64,000 nucleotides of DNA, taken from contig CAYUSP010000004.1 in assembly GCA_964447405.1 (NCBI GenBank), forward strand, positions 620,001 through 684,000. The letters run 5' to 3'. The translations under genes were made by a program, and so were the position numbers. The stretch comes from JALNZF01 sp964447405 (GTDB lineage: Bacteria > Nitrospirota > UBA9217). Positions 44,932 to 53,549 of the stretch are shown piece after piece (the stretch's first letter is position 1; the number at the start of each line of letters is the position of its first letter). The notes under the pieces were generated by a model. That model was not told the DNA's origin. It did not search any database and was given only the letters and a program-made list of their open reading frames with translations.

Positions 44932-45804
44932 CTATCGTACATGGGAAGAAGGAGGCGCCGGTTCCTGCGGATCAGCTTCCTCGTCCTCATCAGACTCCTC
45001 GGTCTCAGCCAGGCTGGTCGTCGGATGCGCAATTGGAGCGGAAATCACCGCGCGCACCGAGGATGCATTCAATTTTAGGACAACGGGGATCTGGTGTGCA
45101 GCGGGAAAGGATTCGAAGCGTTTGCGGTTAAAGGTCACCTTTGCCGCGGGACTGATGCGATTGAACAAGGTCATCAGTTCCCCCCCCGTCAAACTGCCGT
45201 TTATTTCGCGCACAGTATCGCTAAACTTCAACATCCGCAGCTGAGCGTGGCCCCGCATAACCTCGTTGATCTGGTTGATCGCAGCGCTCTCATTCTCCGG
45301 TGTGATCAGAATGACGAGCGGTTCAACTCCAGGGGCAGGAGAAGCTGAAGACACCATTGTCCTGTGCTCCAATGCACCCGCCTTATGCTCAGCACTCGGA
45401 TCAGAGGCCAATATCGGTGATGATGAAACCGGCAAGGTCGATACCGGTGATGAGGCTACAATATTCTCGATCTCAAGATCGATCTGACGCGGCATCATCG
45501 TATAATAATAGATCCCGGCTGAGGCGACCAGGATCCCCGCAATCCAGAGCGGCCGGTACAGGAGCTTTTTGAACCGGGCAAGCACGGAAAAACCGCCCCT
45601 GATCCGGTGCGATACGCCCTCGGGGGAATCGATGTCCTTCAAGAGCTGGAGTGTCTCTTCCTTGCGTTTGAGCGCCGCGAATTCCGAATGGCAGATCACG
45701 CAGGACTGCAGATGGGACTCGATCCTTTTCTGCTTGTTCCTGAACACGTGCCCCCGCAGATATTCGGGGAGCGCTCTTTTTGTATAGACGCATTCCTTCT
45801 TCAT
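44932..45804 (-). CDS. zf-HC2-type membrane protein (anti-sigma-like N terminus)
   Basis: The 290-residue protein starts MKKECVYTKRALPEYLRG. An HxxxC-x2-C zinc finger (HLQSCVICH, about 31-39) resembles putative anti-sigma zinc-finger domains. One transmembrane helix follows near residues 85-102. The outer part is Ser/Pro/Ala-rich and includes a LVILITPENESAAINQINEV segment, then an acidic C terminus. The ATG has GAGGTGG upstream. No sigma-factor gene is next to it. It lies between murI and folC, so a role in envelope sensing is only a guess. Confidence 0.75.
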   Translation of the reverse strand: MKKECVYTKRALPEYLRGHVFRNKQKRIESHLQSCVICHSEFAALKRKEETLQLLKDIDSPEGVSHRIRGGFSVLARFKKLLYRPLWIAGILVASAGIYYYTMMPRQIDLEIENIVASSPVSTLPVSSSPILASDPSAEHKAGALEHRTMVSSASPAPGVEPLVILITPENESAAINQINEVMRGHAQLRMLKFSDTVREINGSLTGGELMTLFNRISPAAKVTFNRKRFESFPAAHQIPVVLKLNASSVRAVISAPIAHPTTSLAETEESDEDEEADPQEPAPPSSHVR

Positions 45805-45843
45805 AGAAACCACCTCATGTACGCGCCGACGCACTGCCATGAC

Positions 45844-46647
45844 TTACGCCCCCCCCACCTTCACCTGCTCAGCAACGAGGAGCGTATCTCCCAAAAACCG
45901 CTTTCCGATCATCTCGAATCGCTGTGGTGTATCCGTGACAAAATATTTTCGAATTCCCTCACCTCTCCCACTCCCCCGCCACTTGAGTTTCAGCAGTATG
46001 CTCTCAACCTCTTTGGCCGTTTCGGTGGCCGAATCAATGAGCCTGATCTGCGGCCCGATAGCATGGCTGATAGCCGCTTTCAAGAGAGGGTAATGGGTGC
46101 AACCCAGTACCAGGGTATCAATGCCGGCATCCCTGAAAGGCGCAAGATACTTTTCAGCAACTAAGAGCGCCACATCATTGTCCGTCCACCCCTCTTCGAC
46201 AAGCGGAACGAACAGCGGGCAGGCAATGCTTACCACCTGAATATCCGGCGCGAGGCGTTTGATCGCCCTCTCGTATGCTCCACTCCCAATCGTTGCTTCA
46301 GTGCCGATAATGCCCACTACGCGCGACTTCGTCGCCGCAGCTGCGGCCCTCGCTCCTGGTTCGAGAACGCCAATAACCGGAAGCGGGAACTCCTTTTTTA
46401 CGGCTTCGAGGCTCACCGCGGTGGCGGTGTTGCAGGCAATTACGAGCAGTTTAATCTCCTGCGTGAGCAGGAAACTGGTATTTTCAAAGCAGTAGCGGGT
46501 CACCGTTTCGGGCGAGCGAATCCCATAGGGTACACGGGCCGTATCTCCGAGATAGATGATGTTCTCGTCCGGAAGTTTTGCCACGATCTCCTTGAGCACC
46601 GTTAAACCGCCGACGCCGGAATCGAATATGCCGATCGCTTTTTGCAT
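45844..46647 (-). CDS. murI: Glutamate racemase
   Basis: MurI makes D-glutamate for peptidoglycan. The 267-residue protein has the catalytic Asp9-Ser10 pair (GIFDSGVGGLTVL) and the two active-site cysteines Cys72 (ACNTATA) and Cys183 (LGCTHYPLL). The start at 46647 (MQKAIGIFDSG) is the family start. The open frame extends to 46704. It is followed after 39 bases by the zf-HC2 gene and lies downstream of amidase and GerMN genes, forming a cell-wall cluster. Confidence 0.97.
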   Translation of the reverse strand: MQKAIGIFDSGVGGLTVLKEIVAKLPDENIIYLGDTARVPYGIRSPETVTRYCFENTSFLLTQEIKLLVIACNTATAVSLEAVKKEFPLPVIGVLEPGARAAAAATKSRVVGIIGTEATIGSGAYERAIKRLAPDIQVVSIACPLFVPLVEEGWTDNDVALLVAEKYLAPFRDAGIDTLVLGCTHYPLLKAAISHAIGPQIRLIDSATETAKEVESILLKLKWRGSGRGEGIRKYFVTDTPQRFEMIGKRFLGDTLLVAEQVKVGGA

Positions 46648-46814
46648 GATATACCGATAAAAAAACCGAATTACCGCCGAGGTCGCAAAGGACACCAACA
46701 ACAAACTAAATCTGATTTGGATCTCGATGGTAAATACAAAAAAAATGAAAGTAAATTGCAGTACCTTGCGCTTTCCTCTGCGTCCTCTGCGGTGAGAATT
46801 TCATGGTTCTGCTT

Positions 46815-47414
46815 TTATTGCCTTATCAGGTCCGTCCTTTTCGTGAACATCCGGGACAGGTCCATGTGGCCTGCAAGCGATTGGACCTCCCGGCCATCAA
46901 GCAGCAGGAAGACCTTCTTGATCTCTTCGAAATTCTGCGTAAGGGTGTTGACGACAGCGTAAATTGCCAGCATTTCCTCCCATGCAGAAGCATGCACGTC
47001 GCTCTGCCGATTCAGGACCAGATCGACATATGCAGTGCCTGAAGCGTCAAGATACATGCCGCGTATGCTGATATCCCGCAGCAATGCTACCTGGGCGGAA
47101 CGCTGGTCCTTGAGCAGCACCAGTAGCAGTTCCTTTGCCTGAGATTGCGTGTCAGTTTGACGCCTCGCCGTGGAATACCCTGCTGCCAGCATGCCGTCAT
47201 AAGGATAATACACCATGACCTGCAGCGGTTCATCCCGACGGAATTGCTGCATCAGAGGCTGCGCATCCTTCACCGCGGTCTTCTGGGCTTCCTGCAGTAC
47301 ACCCGAGCGATACCAGACGGCGATGCCGCCCCCGGCAGCGGCAATGCACACAATCAGTACGACACCGAGCGCCATCCAGAAGCGAGCCGGTTTTCTAACG
47401 ATCCTCTCTGACAT
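46815..47414 (-). CDS. GerMN-domain membrane protein
   Basis: GerMN domains occur in spore and cell-division proteins of many phyla and are thought to bind peptidoglycan or partner proteins. The 199-residue protein has a short basic N terminus, one transmembrane helix (MALGVVLIVCIAAAGGGIAV, about 14-33), and the GerMN core with GTAYVDLVLNRQSDVHASA and AIYAVVNTLTQNFEEIKKV. The start overlaps the amidase stop by 20 bases, so the two are probably coupled. GGGGGA serves as ribosome site. Confidence 0.88.
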   Translation of the reverse strand: MSERIVRKPARFWMALGVVLIVCIAAAGGGIAVWYRSGVLQEAQKTAVKDAQPLMQQFRRDEPLQVMVYYPYDGMLAAGYSTARRQTDTQSQAKELLLVLLKDQRSAQVALLRDISIRGMYLDASGTAYVDLVLNRQSDVHASAWEEMLAIYAVVNTLTQNFEEIKKVFLLLDGREVQSLAGHMDLSRMFTKRTDLIRQ

Positions 47415-48420
47415 ACAGATCGATCCCCCGGGCAATTGCCTCGGCCGCCTGCTCGGCATCCATTCCGGATCCGGTCTCGACCAGTACTGCCGCCGCATCA
47501 ATTGCTTTGAATGCAGAGAGAGGCGCCTGAAAAGGTTCCGCAGAGCCCTTGCCCGCGAACTGCCGTGCCAGACGCCTTCCCAAGCTGCCGCTTTCCCGCG
47601 CGTGCGCAGCCTGCTGCTTCCCCCATCGTAGTTCCTGCTGCTCGCTCCCGGTTTCATATCCGATAAAATCACCGCTCTCGGGAAGAACGGTCCGTGTTCC
47701 AGGCTCATCATAAAGATCCTGGATAAAAACGCGCCCCTCCACACCAGCCGCGGCATGAAGACTCACGACGAGCAGCGCGCCGGACGCATTCGCAAACGCC
47801 GCCCGCTCATCAAGTGACAGCGACTGGTCCCTGTCCCGTGTAAGGACCACTTTCAAGCGCGGATCCTTCTGGATATTTTTTTTTACCGCGACCGCAAGAT
47901 CAAGGGTCAGTGTCTTTTCATGCCCCTGCGTAGTGACAAGGCCCGCATCCTTTCCGCCATGGCCGGGGTCAAGAACAATGACCAGTTGTTTGTCCACTGG
48001 CAGTGATGGTATGGCGGACGCGCCCTTGGCGATATCAATTACGATCCGGTCAGGCCCGCGCAGCACAAAATCCTTCACTTCACCGGATGTCCCCTCAAGC
48101 CGGATGATGACCACGTTCCTCCCCGCCTCCTCATGCGTCTCCAGACCGAACACAACACTGTCACGGACCATGGGCAGCGGCGACTTCAGGTTAAAGGGGC
48201 CATCATATGAGCTCAACCGGAGACTGCGACCATCATTCGACCGCGTCAAGACATAAGGTCCTGCTTCATCGATCTCAAAGACGATCCGGGTGAAAGCAGC
48301 GTACGAGGAGTGCCTCACCCCTTTGACGATCAAACCCTTGTCAGCAGCGACCGCATCCGTTGTCACAAGGGACAGCACGAACACCAAGGATATAAGCTTT
48401 CCGCGCATACAGGCAGGCAT
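47395..48420 (-). CDS. N-acetylmuramoyl-L-alanine amidase (Amidase_3) with AMIN-like domain
   Basis: AmiC-type amidases cut the bond between muramic acid and L-Ala during septation. The 341-residue protein has a signal peptide ending at DAVA. An AMIN-like beta domain follows (about 35-130). The zinc amidase domain has LDPGHGGKDAG, GHEKTLTLDL, VSLHAAA and VETGSGMD as the metal and catalytic set. The canonical SxHxN is SLHAA here, so the Asn is replaced. The start is uncertain: ATG at 48420 or 48408, neither with a clear ribosome site. It overlaps the GerMN gene. Confidence 0.9.
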   Translation of the reverse strand: MPACMRGKLISLVFVLSLVTTDAVAADKGLIVKGVRHSSYAAFTRIVFEIDEAGPYVLTRSNDGRSLRLSSYDGPFNLKSPLPMVRDSVVFGLETHEEAGRNVVIIRLEGTSGEVKDFVLRGPDRIVIDIAKGASAIPSLPVDKQLVIVLDPGHGGKDAGLVTTQGHEKTLTLDLAVAVKKNIQKDPRLKVVLTRDRDQSLSLDERAAFANASGALLVVSLHAAAGVEGRVFIQDLYDEPGTRTVLPESGDFIGYETGSEQQELRWGKQQAAHARESGSLGRRLARQFAGKGSAEPFQAPLSAFKAIDAAAVLVETGSGMDAEQAAEAIARGIDLYVREDR

Positions 48421-48501
48421 AGTAGCACAACACTGGATTTTGCGCAACAAAAAGGCGGGAAAACAACGTGATACTGGGGCTTGAATGATTGGCAATCATC
48501 G

Positions 48502-48541
48502 GAACAAAATAAATGCCCCCCTCATCATACAACAAGAGGGG
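48502..48541 (-). terminator. Terminator after the PEGA lipoprotein genes
   Basis: On the minus strand CCCCTC and GAGGGG pair with a 12-base loop, followed by GGCATTTATTTTG. It lies about 65 bases past the stop codon at 48607. The loop is large and the T-tract imperfect. Confidence 0.55.
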
Positions 48542-48606
48542 AGCAGGGTTGTTCCAAGGGAGAAGATCCCCGGAGATGGGACCGCGAATGCATGACTCCC
48601 AAGTCG

Positions 48607-49236
48607 TTACTGTGCCGTCTGCAGCGCAGGTATTGCGGATTTATCTGACGCAGTAGCGGGCGCGGTTTCCTGAACAACCGGCGGAACCGCAGTAATACCG
48701 GGACTATCAGCAGCTGGTCTGACGTCAGTTTCTTTTTGCTCTGCCGTATTGAAAGATACTTCCTGAGCAGGTTTCTGCTCCAGCCTTGTGGTAATAGACG
48801 GACTGCTGTCTAGAGCCAGGCTTGCCTTGCGTTCCGTGATCACTGTTGCCGAAGGGCTGCTGACAACTTCAGGAACAGCCTTGCTTTCCCGCACGGCGGT
48901 GACTGACGGCCTGCTCACAACCGGCAATGCGACGATTTCAGCGACCTCGGGCGCCAGTGCAATTTCCAGAGTCTTGTTGTTGGCGCTCTCCTGGGAGATC
49001 ACTTCTTTTCTCTCCTTGTAACCCGGAAGCTTAACCGCGAGTATCTTTTTCTCCATGACCAGTTGAATGGTTTCCGAGAAGGTCAACTCAAGGGCCGCCG
49101 GAGTCTTCCCGACTATGACACCGTCGACATAGATATCAGCTCCCGGAGGATCAGACTTCACGAGCAGTTTCGGGGCCGAGGAGCAGCCGGAGAGTATCAG
49201 TATACAGCAGGCAAGAAATAAATGAACTCTTTTCAT
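48607..49236 (-). CDS. PEGA-domain lipoprotein
   Basis: The 209-residue protein has a lipoprotein signal with lipobox LSGC near residue 18. A PEGA domain follows (VKSDPPGADIYVDGVIVGKT). The rest is a low-complexity Ser/Pro/Val/Ala region with repeated SSPSxT patterns that is probably disordered. PEGA domains are typical of surface proteins in diverse bacteria. The start overlaps the previous lipoprotein gene by four bases (ATGA), so both are translated together. Confidence 0.85.
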   Translation of the reverse strand: MKRVHLFLACCILILSGCSSAPKLLVKSDPPGADIYVDGVIVGKTPAALELTFSETIQLVMEKKILAVKLPGYKERKEVISQESANNKTLEIALAPEVAEIVALPVVSRPSVTAVRESKAVPEVVSSPSATVITERKASLALDSSPSITTRLEQKPAQEVSFNTAEQKETDVRPAADSPGITAVPPVVQETAPATASDKSAIPALQTAQ

Positions 49237-49586
49237 TTCGGACCGCCTTTACCGTCATTCAGAATTGTTTCAGGGCTCAAAAAGAAGGTGATGTTCGGCA
49301 TGTCGATGGGATACAGGTCCCGGTTCTGAGGAGCATACCCATCCTTCTTGACCTGGACAACACGCCTGAGCAGCGAATTGTAGGGTTTGTCGCTGTTCCA
49401 GGTAAAGAACGTCTGGACCTTGAGCGGCGTTTCACCGATCTTGTCGCCATCCATGTACACCGTGGCGCCCACCGGTTCCGATGAGATCAAAAGGTCCCGG
49501 GTAATCTTGTTGCCCGTGCTGCCGCAGCCGATGAGCACGGTCAGTAATATAGCAACTGTTGCCATCATAAATTGACTTCTTTGCAT
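49233..49586 (-). CDS. PEGA-domain lipoprotein, upstream partner
   Basis: The 117-residue protein has a lipobox VLIGC and a PEGA-like block (SSEPVGATVYMDGDKIGETP) with a short C-terminal domain. I start at the ATG with AAGGAG upstream, since the longer frame to 49673 lies over the palindrome. It overlaps the next PEGA gene. Two lipoproteins of the same domain type in tandem suggest a shared envelope role, otherwise unknown. Confidence 0.85.
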   Translation of the reverse strand: MQRSQFMMATVAILLTVLIGCGSTGNKITRDLLISSEPVGATVYMDGDKIGETPLKVQTFFTWNSDKPYNSLLRRVVQVKKDGYAPQNRDLYPIDMPNITFFLSPETILNDGKGGPK

Positions 49587-49619
49587 TTCGTTCTCCTTGC
49601 GGCTACATGAATTTAAACA

Positions 49620-49647
49620 AGTCCTCTCCTCAATTGAGGAGAGGACT
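49620..49647. terminator. 28-base perfect palindrome
   Basis: AGTCCTCTCCTC, a four-base AATT centre and its exact complement form a perfect palindrome between the large repeat lipoprotein and the PEGA pair. On the minus strand a TTGTTTAAATT tract follows, so it can act as a terminator for the upstream gene. It ends 33 bases before the PEGA start codon. Confidence 0.65.
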
Positions 49648-49699
49648 GAAAGTAAAGCTGCAACACCTTTCACAAAAACTGTGATTTCTTTAAAGCGAC

Positions 49700-52600
49700 C
49701 TAGAACCCGCCCGGAGAATTAGCCGTTATCACGCCAAATTTAAGATAGTACGACGGCGTTTTTGTGGTCACGCCATCCGTCAAAGTCACTGCGAATCTGC
49801 CTTCTGACGAACTATTGCTGTAGATCATAGGGATCCAGGTATTTGACGTACGCACTACGGTAGCACTTCCAGAAAATACACCCGTGCCGTCATTGTAAGC
49901 AAAAACGAGCCCCGCTGGAGAAGAACTGGCTGTTATACCCGGAGCATCGCCGCCTGCTGTTTTGGTTGGATTGATCGCTAACCACGCCTTTCCCTGGATA
50001 CAGGGGTCGCTGAATGCAGAAGCACTGGCGCATTGACCCGTCGCCTTGATATTAGCCAGAGCCGTTGCTAAATCAACTGCATTCAGATTTATCGCGCTAT
50101 TATTCGCTCGTACTATATAATTCGTCAGCTTGGGAGCGTAGCCTGCCGGGGCGAATCCTAAAACGAATTCCTGGTTTGCCGGCGCCGTGACAGCATAATT
50201 GCCTGAACCATCGGTCAGCGTGGAATAGGTTGGGGTCGTTGATATTGTAAAAACATCCACTTCCGCGTTTGCGATTGGCGTTCCGGTCTTTACATCGACC
50301 ATGGTGCCTGTTATGGTTATTGTCGAAGCAACAGCCGCTGTCGTGAACGTGGCTGTCTGCCTGCCCTGATTTCCATTGCTGTCCTGGACGATCATCCACC
50401 ACAGATATTGAGTGTTTCCGTTCAGCGCGGGCAGGTTCGCTCTACTGTCCACGTTGTACAGCACCGATGTCTGGCTGCTGGGCATTCCCGAGAACTGTCC
50501 GTCAGGATAGTTCCATATCCAATTGTTGTTACTCGCAAGATTAAGCTCTATCCTATACGTGAAGCTCGGAAGAGGCGAAGACGGTGCTGTCCAGGTAAAT
50601 GTAGGTTTTGTACTCACGCCGATTGCGCCGTTCGCAGGACTGCTCGGTGCTGACATAGCGTTGTTCGGGACAATACCCGTCACTGATGCGGTCAGCGTTT
50701 CGGTGGTGCCATCCCCATAGATCACATCATAGACATAGGTGTCGCCGACCTTTGGCACGAGTGCTCCCAACCAGGTCCAGGTTTGTATCATGTCAAGATT
50801 CATATTTACGAGATCATGCGGAACCGGAATGTTCGGACCGGATATTACCGTTGCCTTCACCGGCATTTTCAACCCATTTGAGATGCTCTGAATCATCTGG
50901 TACTGGTCCGCAGGAACCCAGCTCACGTTATAAAAATGTGCTGTCCTGACCTTGGCCTGCGCCCCGCTAGCAACAACATTATTAAAGGTCAGGTTCGCGC
51001 CTGTGTAATTGCTGCCCCCTACCGTGATCAGCGGTTCGATGTTCCAATTCGGGTAAATGTCATTTTGCGTCGGTGCGCCATTGTCATCAGCATCCACGAA
51101 GGCAAATATGCCGTATGTACCGGGTTGCACGCCGGACACAGTATAAATCTGTGGGCTGGTTGGATTCACGATTAAGGTAGCATAGGCACCGTTTCCACCA
51201 ATTTTATAGACTATAACGAAAAGGTTATGGCCTGTTCCCGATCCGTTAAATGTGACAGTACCAGAAACATCGACGCCACCAGCAGGCACTCCGACCGTGA
51301 CTGGACCGATAGCTGAAGACAGAGCACTCTCTGCGGATCCGATGAGCGAAGTCATCTTATAATAATAAGTATCTCCGTTCGTGAGCCCGGTCTTGTAATA
51401 CAATCCGCTGTCACCTCCGGGAGCTGTAGCCATGAGCGTGTACGTACCGCTCAGCGAAGTGCTTGAATATATGTTGTATCCCGTTGCGCCAAAACACCTG
51501 CTTGATGAACAGGATCCCATTATCGTGTCCCATCCAATCCCGACCCCATTGTTCATGGGGAACGCACCGGGATTCTGAGGTATCGAAGGCGTAACAACAG
51601 GATCGGTCACGGTGATATTTGCCGTTGTATTACCGTTGCTCACATTGATCGTCCCTGATTGTCCGGAAGGATTACCCACATTCGGCATCCCATTACCGAT
51701 ATCCATGAATGCGGTGACCTTATAGCTCCCATTCTGCACGCCACGGATCGTGTAGGTGCCGGCTGATGCCAGCACCGTTCCCTGGCCCTGCGTACCGCCT
51801 CCGGACCACATGAGCCCGACATAGATCTTCCCGGTTTGGCTTCCGCTGTAGGCGATCGTTCCACTGACGGTATACCCGGCCACAGCCGATGATGCCGTGA
51901 AATTATTTGCTGTCGAGGCGGCGCCGCTGAGCGTTCTTGCGATATTTGCGGGACTGAAGTTCCAGCCTGCAAGGGTCGGCGTCACTGTGTAGAAACCATC
52001 TGCCACGTTGAAACTGTAATTGCCACCCCCATCAGTAGTCGCAGTGCCGGAATTCGCACCTCCCAACGTTACCGTCACACCCGCCAGCGCACCACCTCCG
52101 GACATGCTGATCGTTCCGGACAGCAAGTAGGTGGGAACTGGTGAAGAAGTGAAATTCCTGCCAGTCGAGTTTGCGTTGTTGATGGTCACCGCCAGGCTGG
52201 CAGGTGAGAATACATACCCTGTCCGGCTCGGAGCAACCGTGTATGATCCGTTCAATAGTCCGGTGAACGTGTAATTACCCGTACCATCCGTGGTGGTTGT
52301 GCTGCCTGCGGTACCGCTCAGGGTGATCGTCACGCCCTGCTGAACAGACCCGGTCACCGTGCCGGAGATCGAGTAGTAAGTGGTCGTATCCGTGAAATCA
52401 TTACCCGTTGAATTCGCGTTGACCAGGGAAACCGTCCTGCTCGCCGGACTGTACGTATGGCCAGCCAGGACCGGCGTTACCACATAGCTCCCGCTTACAA
52501 GCCCGGCAAAACTGTAATTGCCGTTTACGTCGGTCGTTGTGGATGCCGACGCTCCGCCGGTCAGGTTGATCGTGACGCCCTGTTTGAACGGTCCGCTCAC

Positions 52601-53230
52601 TGCTCCGGAGATCGTGTAGGTCAGCGGCACCGCAGTTGCGGTAAAATTGTTGCCTGTCGAGTCCGCATTGTTCACCGTGGCCGTAATTGCAGAACTGAAT
52701 GTATAGCCCGCGAGGCTTGCTGTAAGGGTGTATGATCCGTTCGCAATACCAACAAAGCTATAATTGCCGTTCGCATCCGTCGTCGCGGTGGCGGTGTTTG
52801 TTCCGCTCAGGGTTATGGTAACGCCCTGCTTTACATCGCCGCTGACAGTGCCGGATATTGTGTAGCTGGCCGTTGCTGCTCCAGTGAAGTTGATGCTCGA
52901 CACATTTGACCCACTGACGGTAACAGACTGGTTCAAAGGTGTGAATACATAGCCTGCCCTGCCCGGTTGAACCGTGTACGAGCCGTTCGCAAGACCGCTT
53001 ATGCTATATGACCCATTCGCGTCCGTGACCGACGTTTTGGTACTCGACGTGCCTGTAGCTGTAATTGTTGTCGTACCTGTTACTCCCGATACTTGCCCGG
53101 AAATGTTGTAAGTAAGCGGTGTCTGCGGGCTATCTATCGCTCCTCCGCCCCCACCACTGCTTCCGCCACAACCAACAAGCATCGCAACCAGCACTACCCC
53201 CATGATACTGAACCAGTTATTTTTTTTCAT
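49700..53230 (-). CDS. Large lipoprotein with carboxypeptidase-regulatory-like repeats
   Basis: The 1176-residue protein has a lipobox VAMLVGC near residue 21 followed by a Ser/Gly linker. Five similar modules of about 75 residues follow (pattern SGTVSG...GVTITLSG...TTDANGNYSF...GSYTV...AGY.F.P). They are Ig-like folds of the carboxypeptidase regulatory or CNA-B kind. A sixth diverged module, a fibronectin III-like domain, a domain with VSGTVTFNGSGTGHNLFVIV, a second Fn3-like region and a terminal Big-type module complete it. It should be surface-exposed and may bind other macromolecules. No catalytic motif is seen, and no close named homologue comes to mind. Confidence 0.88.
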   Translation of the reverse strand: MKKNNWFSIMGVVLVAMLVGCGGSSGGGGGAIDSPQTPLTYNISGQVSGVTGTTTITATGTSSTKTSVTDANGSYSISGLANGSYTVQPGRAGYVFTPLNQSVTVSGSNVSSINFTGAATASYTISGTVSGDVKQGVTITLSGTNTATATTDANGNYSFVGIANGSYTLTASLAGYTFSSAITATVNNADSTGNNFTATAVPLTYTISGAVSGPFKQGVTINLTGGASASTTTDVNGNYSFAGLVSGSYVVTPVLAGHTYSPASRTVSLVNANSTGNDFTDTTTYYSISGTVTGSVQQGVTITLSGTAGSTTTTDGTGNYTFTGLLNGSYTVAPSRTGYVFSPASLAVTINNANSTGRNFTSSPVPTYLLSGTISMSGGGALAGVTVTLGGANSGTATTDGGGNYSFNVADGFYTVTPTLAGWNFSPANIARTLSGAASTANNFTASSAVAGYTVSGTIAYSGSQTGKIYVGLMWSGGGTQGQGTVLASAGTYTIRGVQNGSYKVTAFMDIGNGMPNVGNPSGQSGTINVSNGNTTANITVTDPVVTPSIPQNPGAFPMNNGVGIGWDTIMGSCSSSRCFGATGYNIYSSTSLSGTYTLMATAPGGDSGLYYKTGLTNGDTYYYKMTSLIGSAESALSSAIGPVTVGVPAGGVDVSGTVTFNGSGTGHNLFVIVYKIGGNGAYATLIVNPTSPQIYTVSGVQPGTYGIFAFVDADDNGAPTQNDIYPNWNIEPLITVGGSNYTGANLTFNNVVASGAQAKVRTAHFYNVSWVPADQYQMIQSISNGLKMPVKATVISGPNIPVPHDLVNMNLDMIQTWTWLGALVPKVGDTYVYDVIYGDGTTETLTASVTGIVPNNAMSAPSSPANGAIGVSTKPTFTWTAPSSPLPSFTYRIELNLASNNNWIWNYPDGQFSGMPSSQTSVLYNVDSRANLPALNGNTQYLWWMIVQDSNGNQGRQTATFTTAAVASTITITGTMVDVKTGTPIANAEVDVFTISTTPTYSTLTDGSGNYAVTAPANQEFVLGFAPAGYAPKLTNYIVRANNSAINLNAVDLATALANIKATGQCASASAFSDPCIQGKAWLAINPTKTAGGDAPGITASSSPAGLVFAYNDGTGVFSGSATVVRTSNTWIPMIYSNSSSEGRFAVTLTDGVTTKTPSYYLKFGVITANSPGGF

Positions 53231-53330
53231 GATGTCCCCCTCCCTTTTGGCTTGATAACAAAGTCACGCAGGTTAAAACCGATCCATATTTTTGAATTAT
53301 GAGTTGCACGTAATGTCACTTCTTTAACAA

Positions 53331-53522
53331 TCACACATCCTTTGGCGGTGCTGATTCCCATACGATATTGACTCTGGGTTTTTCGATAATTTTGAGGATC
53401 GCGAGCAGTTCCTCATGGTTTTTAAACGGCTTTTGCTCCTGCTTGCTCACGACTTCGACAACACCCGCGACACTGTCCAGGCCTTCGTCCCGCCGGTATA
53501 TGCGCACGATATAGTTTTCCAT
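53331..53522 (-). CDS. Small protein of unknown function, paralogue of the product at 63330
   Basis: The 63-residue product begins MENYIVRIYRRDEGLDSVAG and has no cysteines, signal or membrane segment. The ATG follows CGGAGT at seven bases. A partial second copy (residues 1-26 similar) lies upstream of the large gene at 63330-63449. Small proteins starting YIVRIYRR occur near BTAD regulators in other genomes as I recall, which fits the regulator at the window edge. Function is unknown. Confidence 0.7.
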   Translation of the reverse strand: MENYIVRIYRRDEGLDSVAGVVEVVSKQEQKPFKNHEELLAILKIIEKPRVNIVWESAPPKDV

Positions 53523-53549
53523 GTGTTTTACTCCGTTGAGTATGACTTC

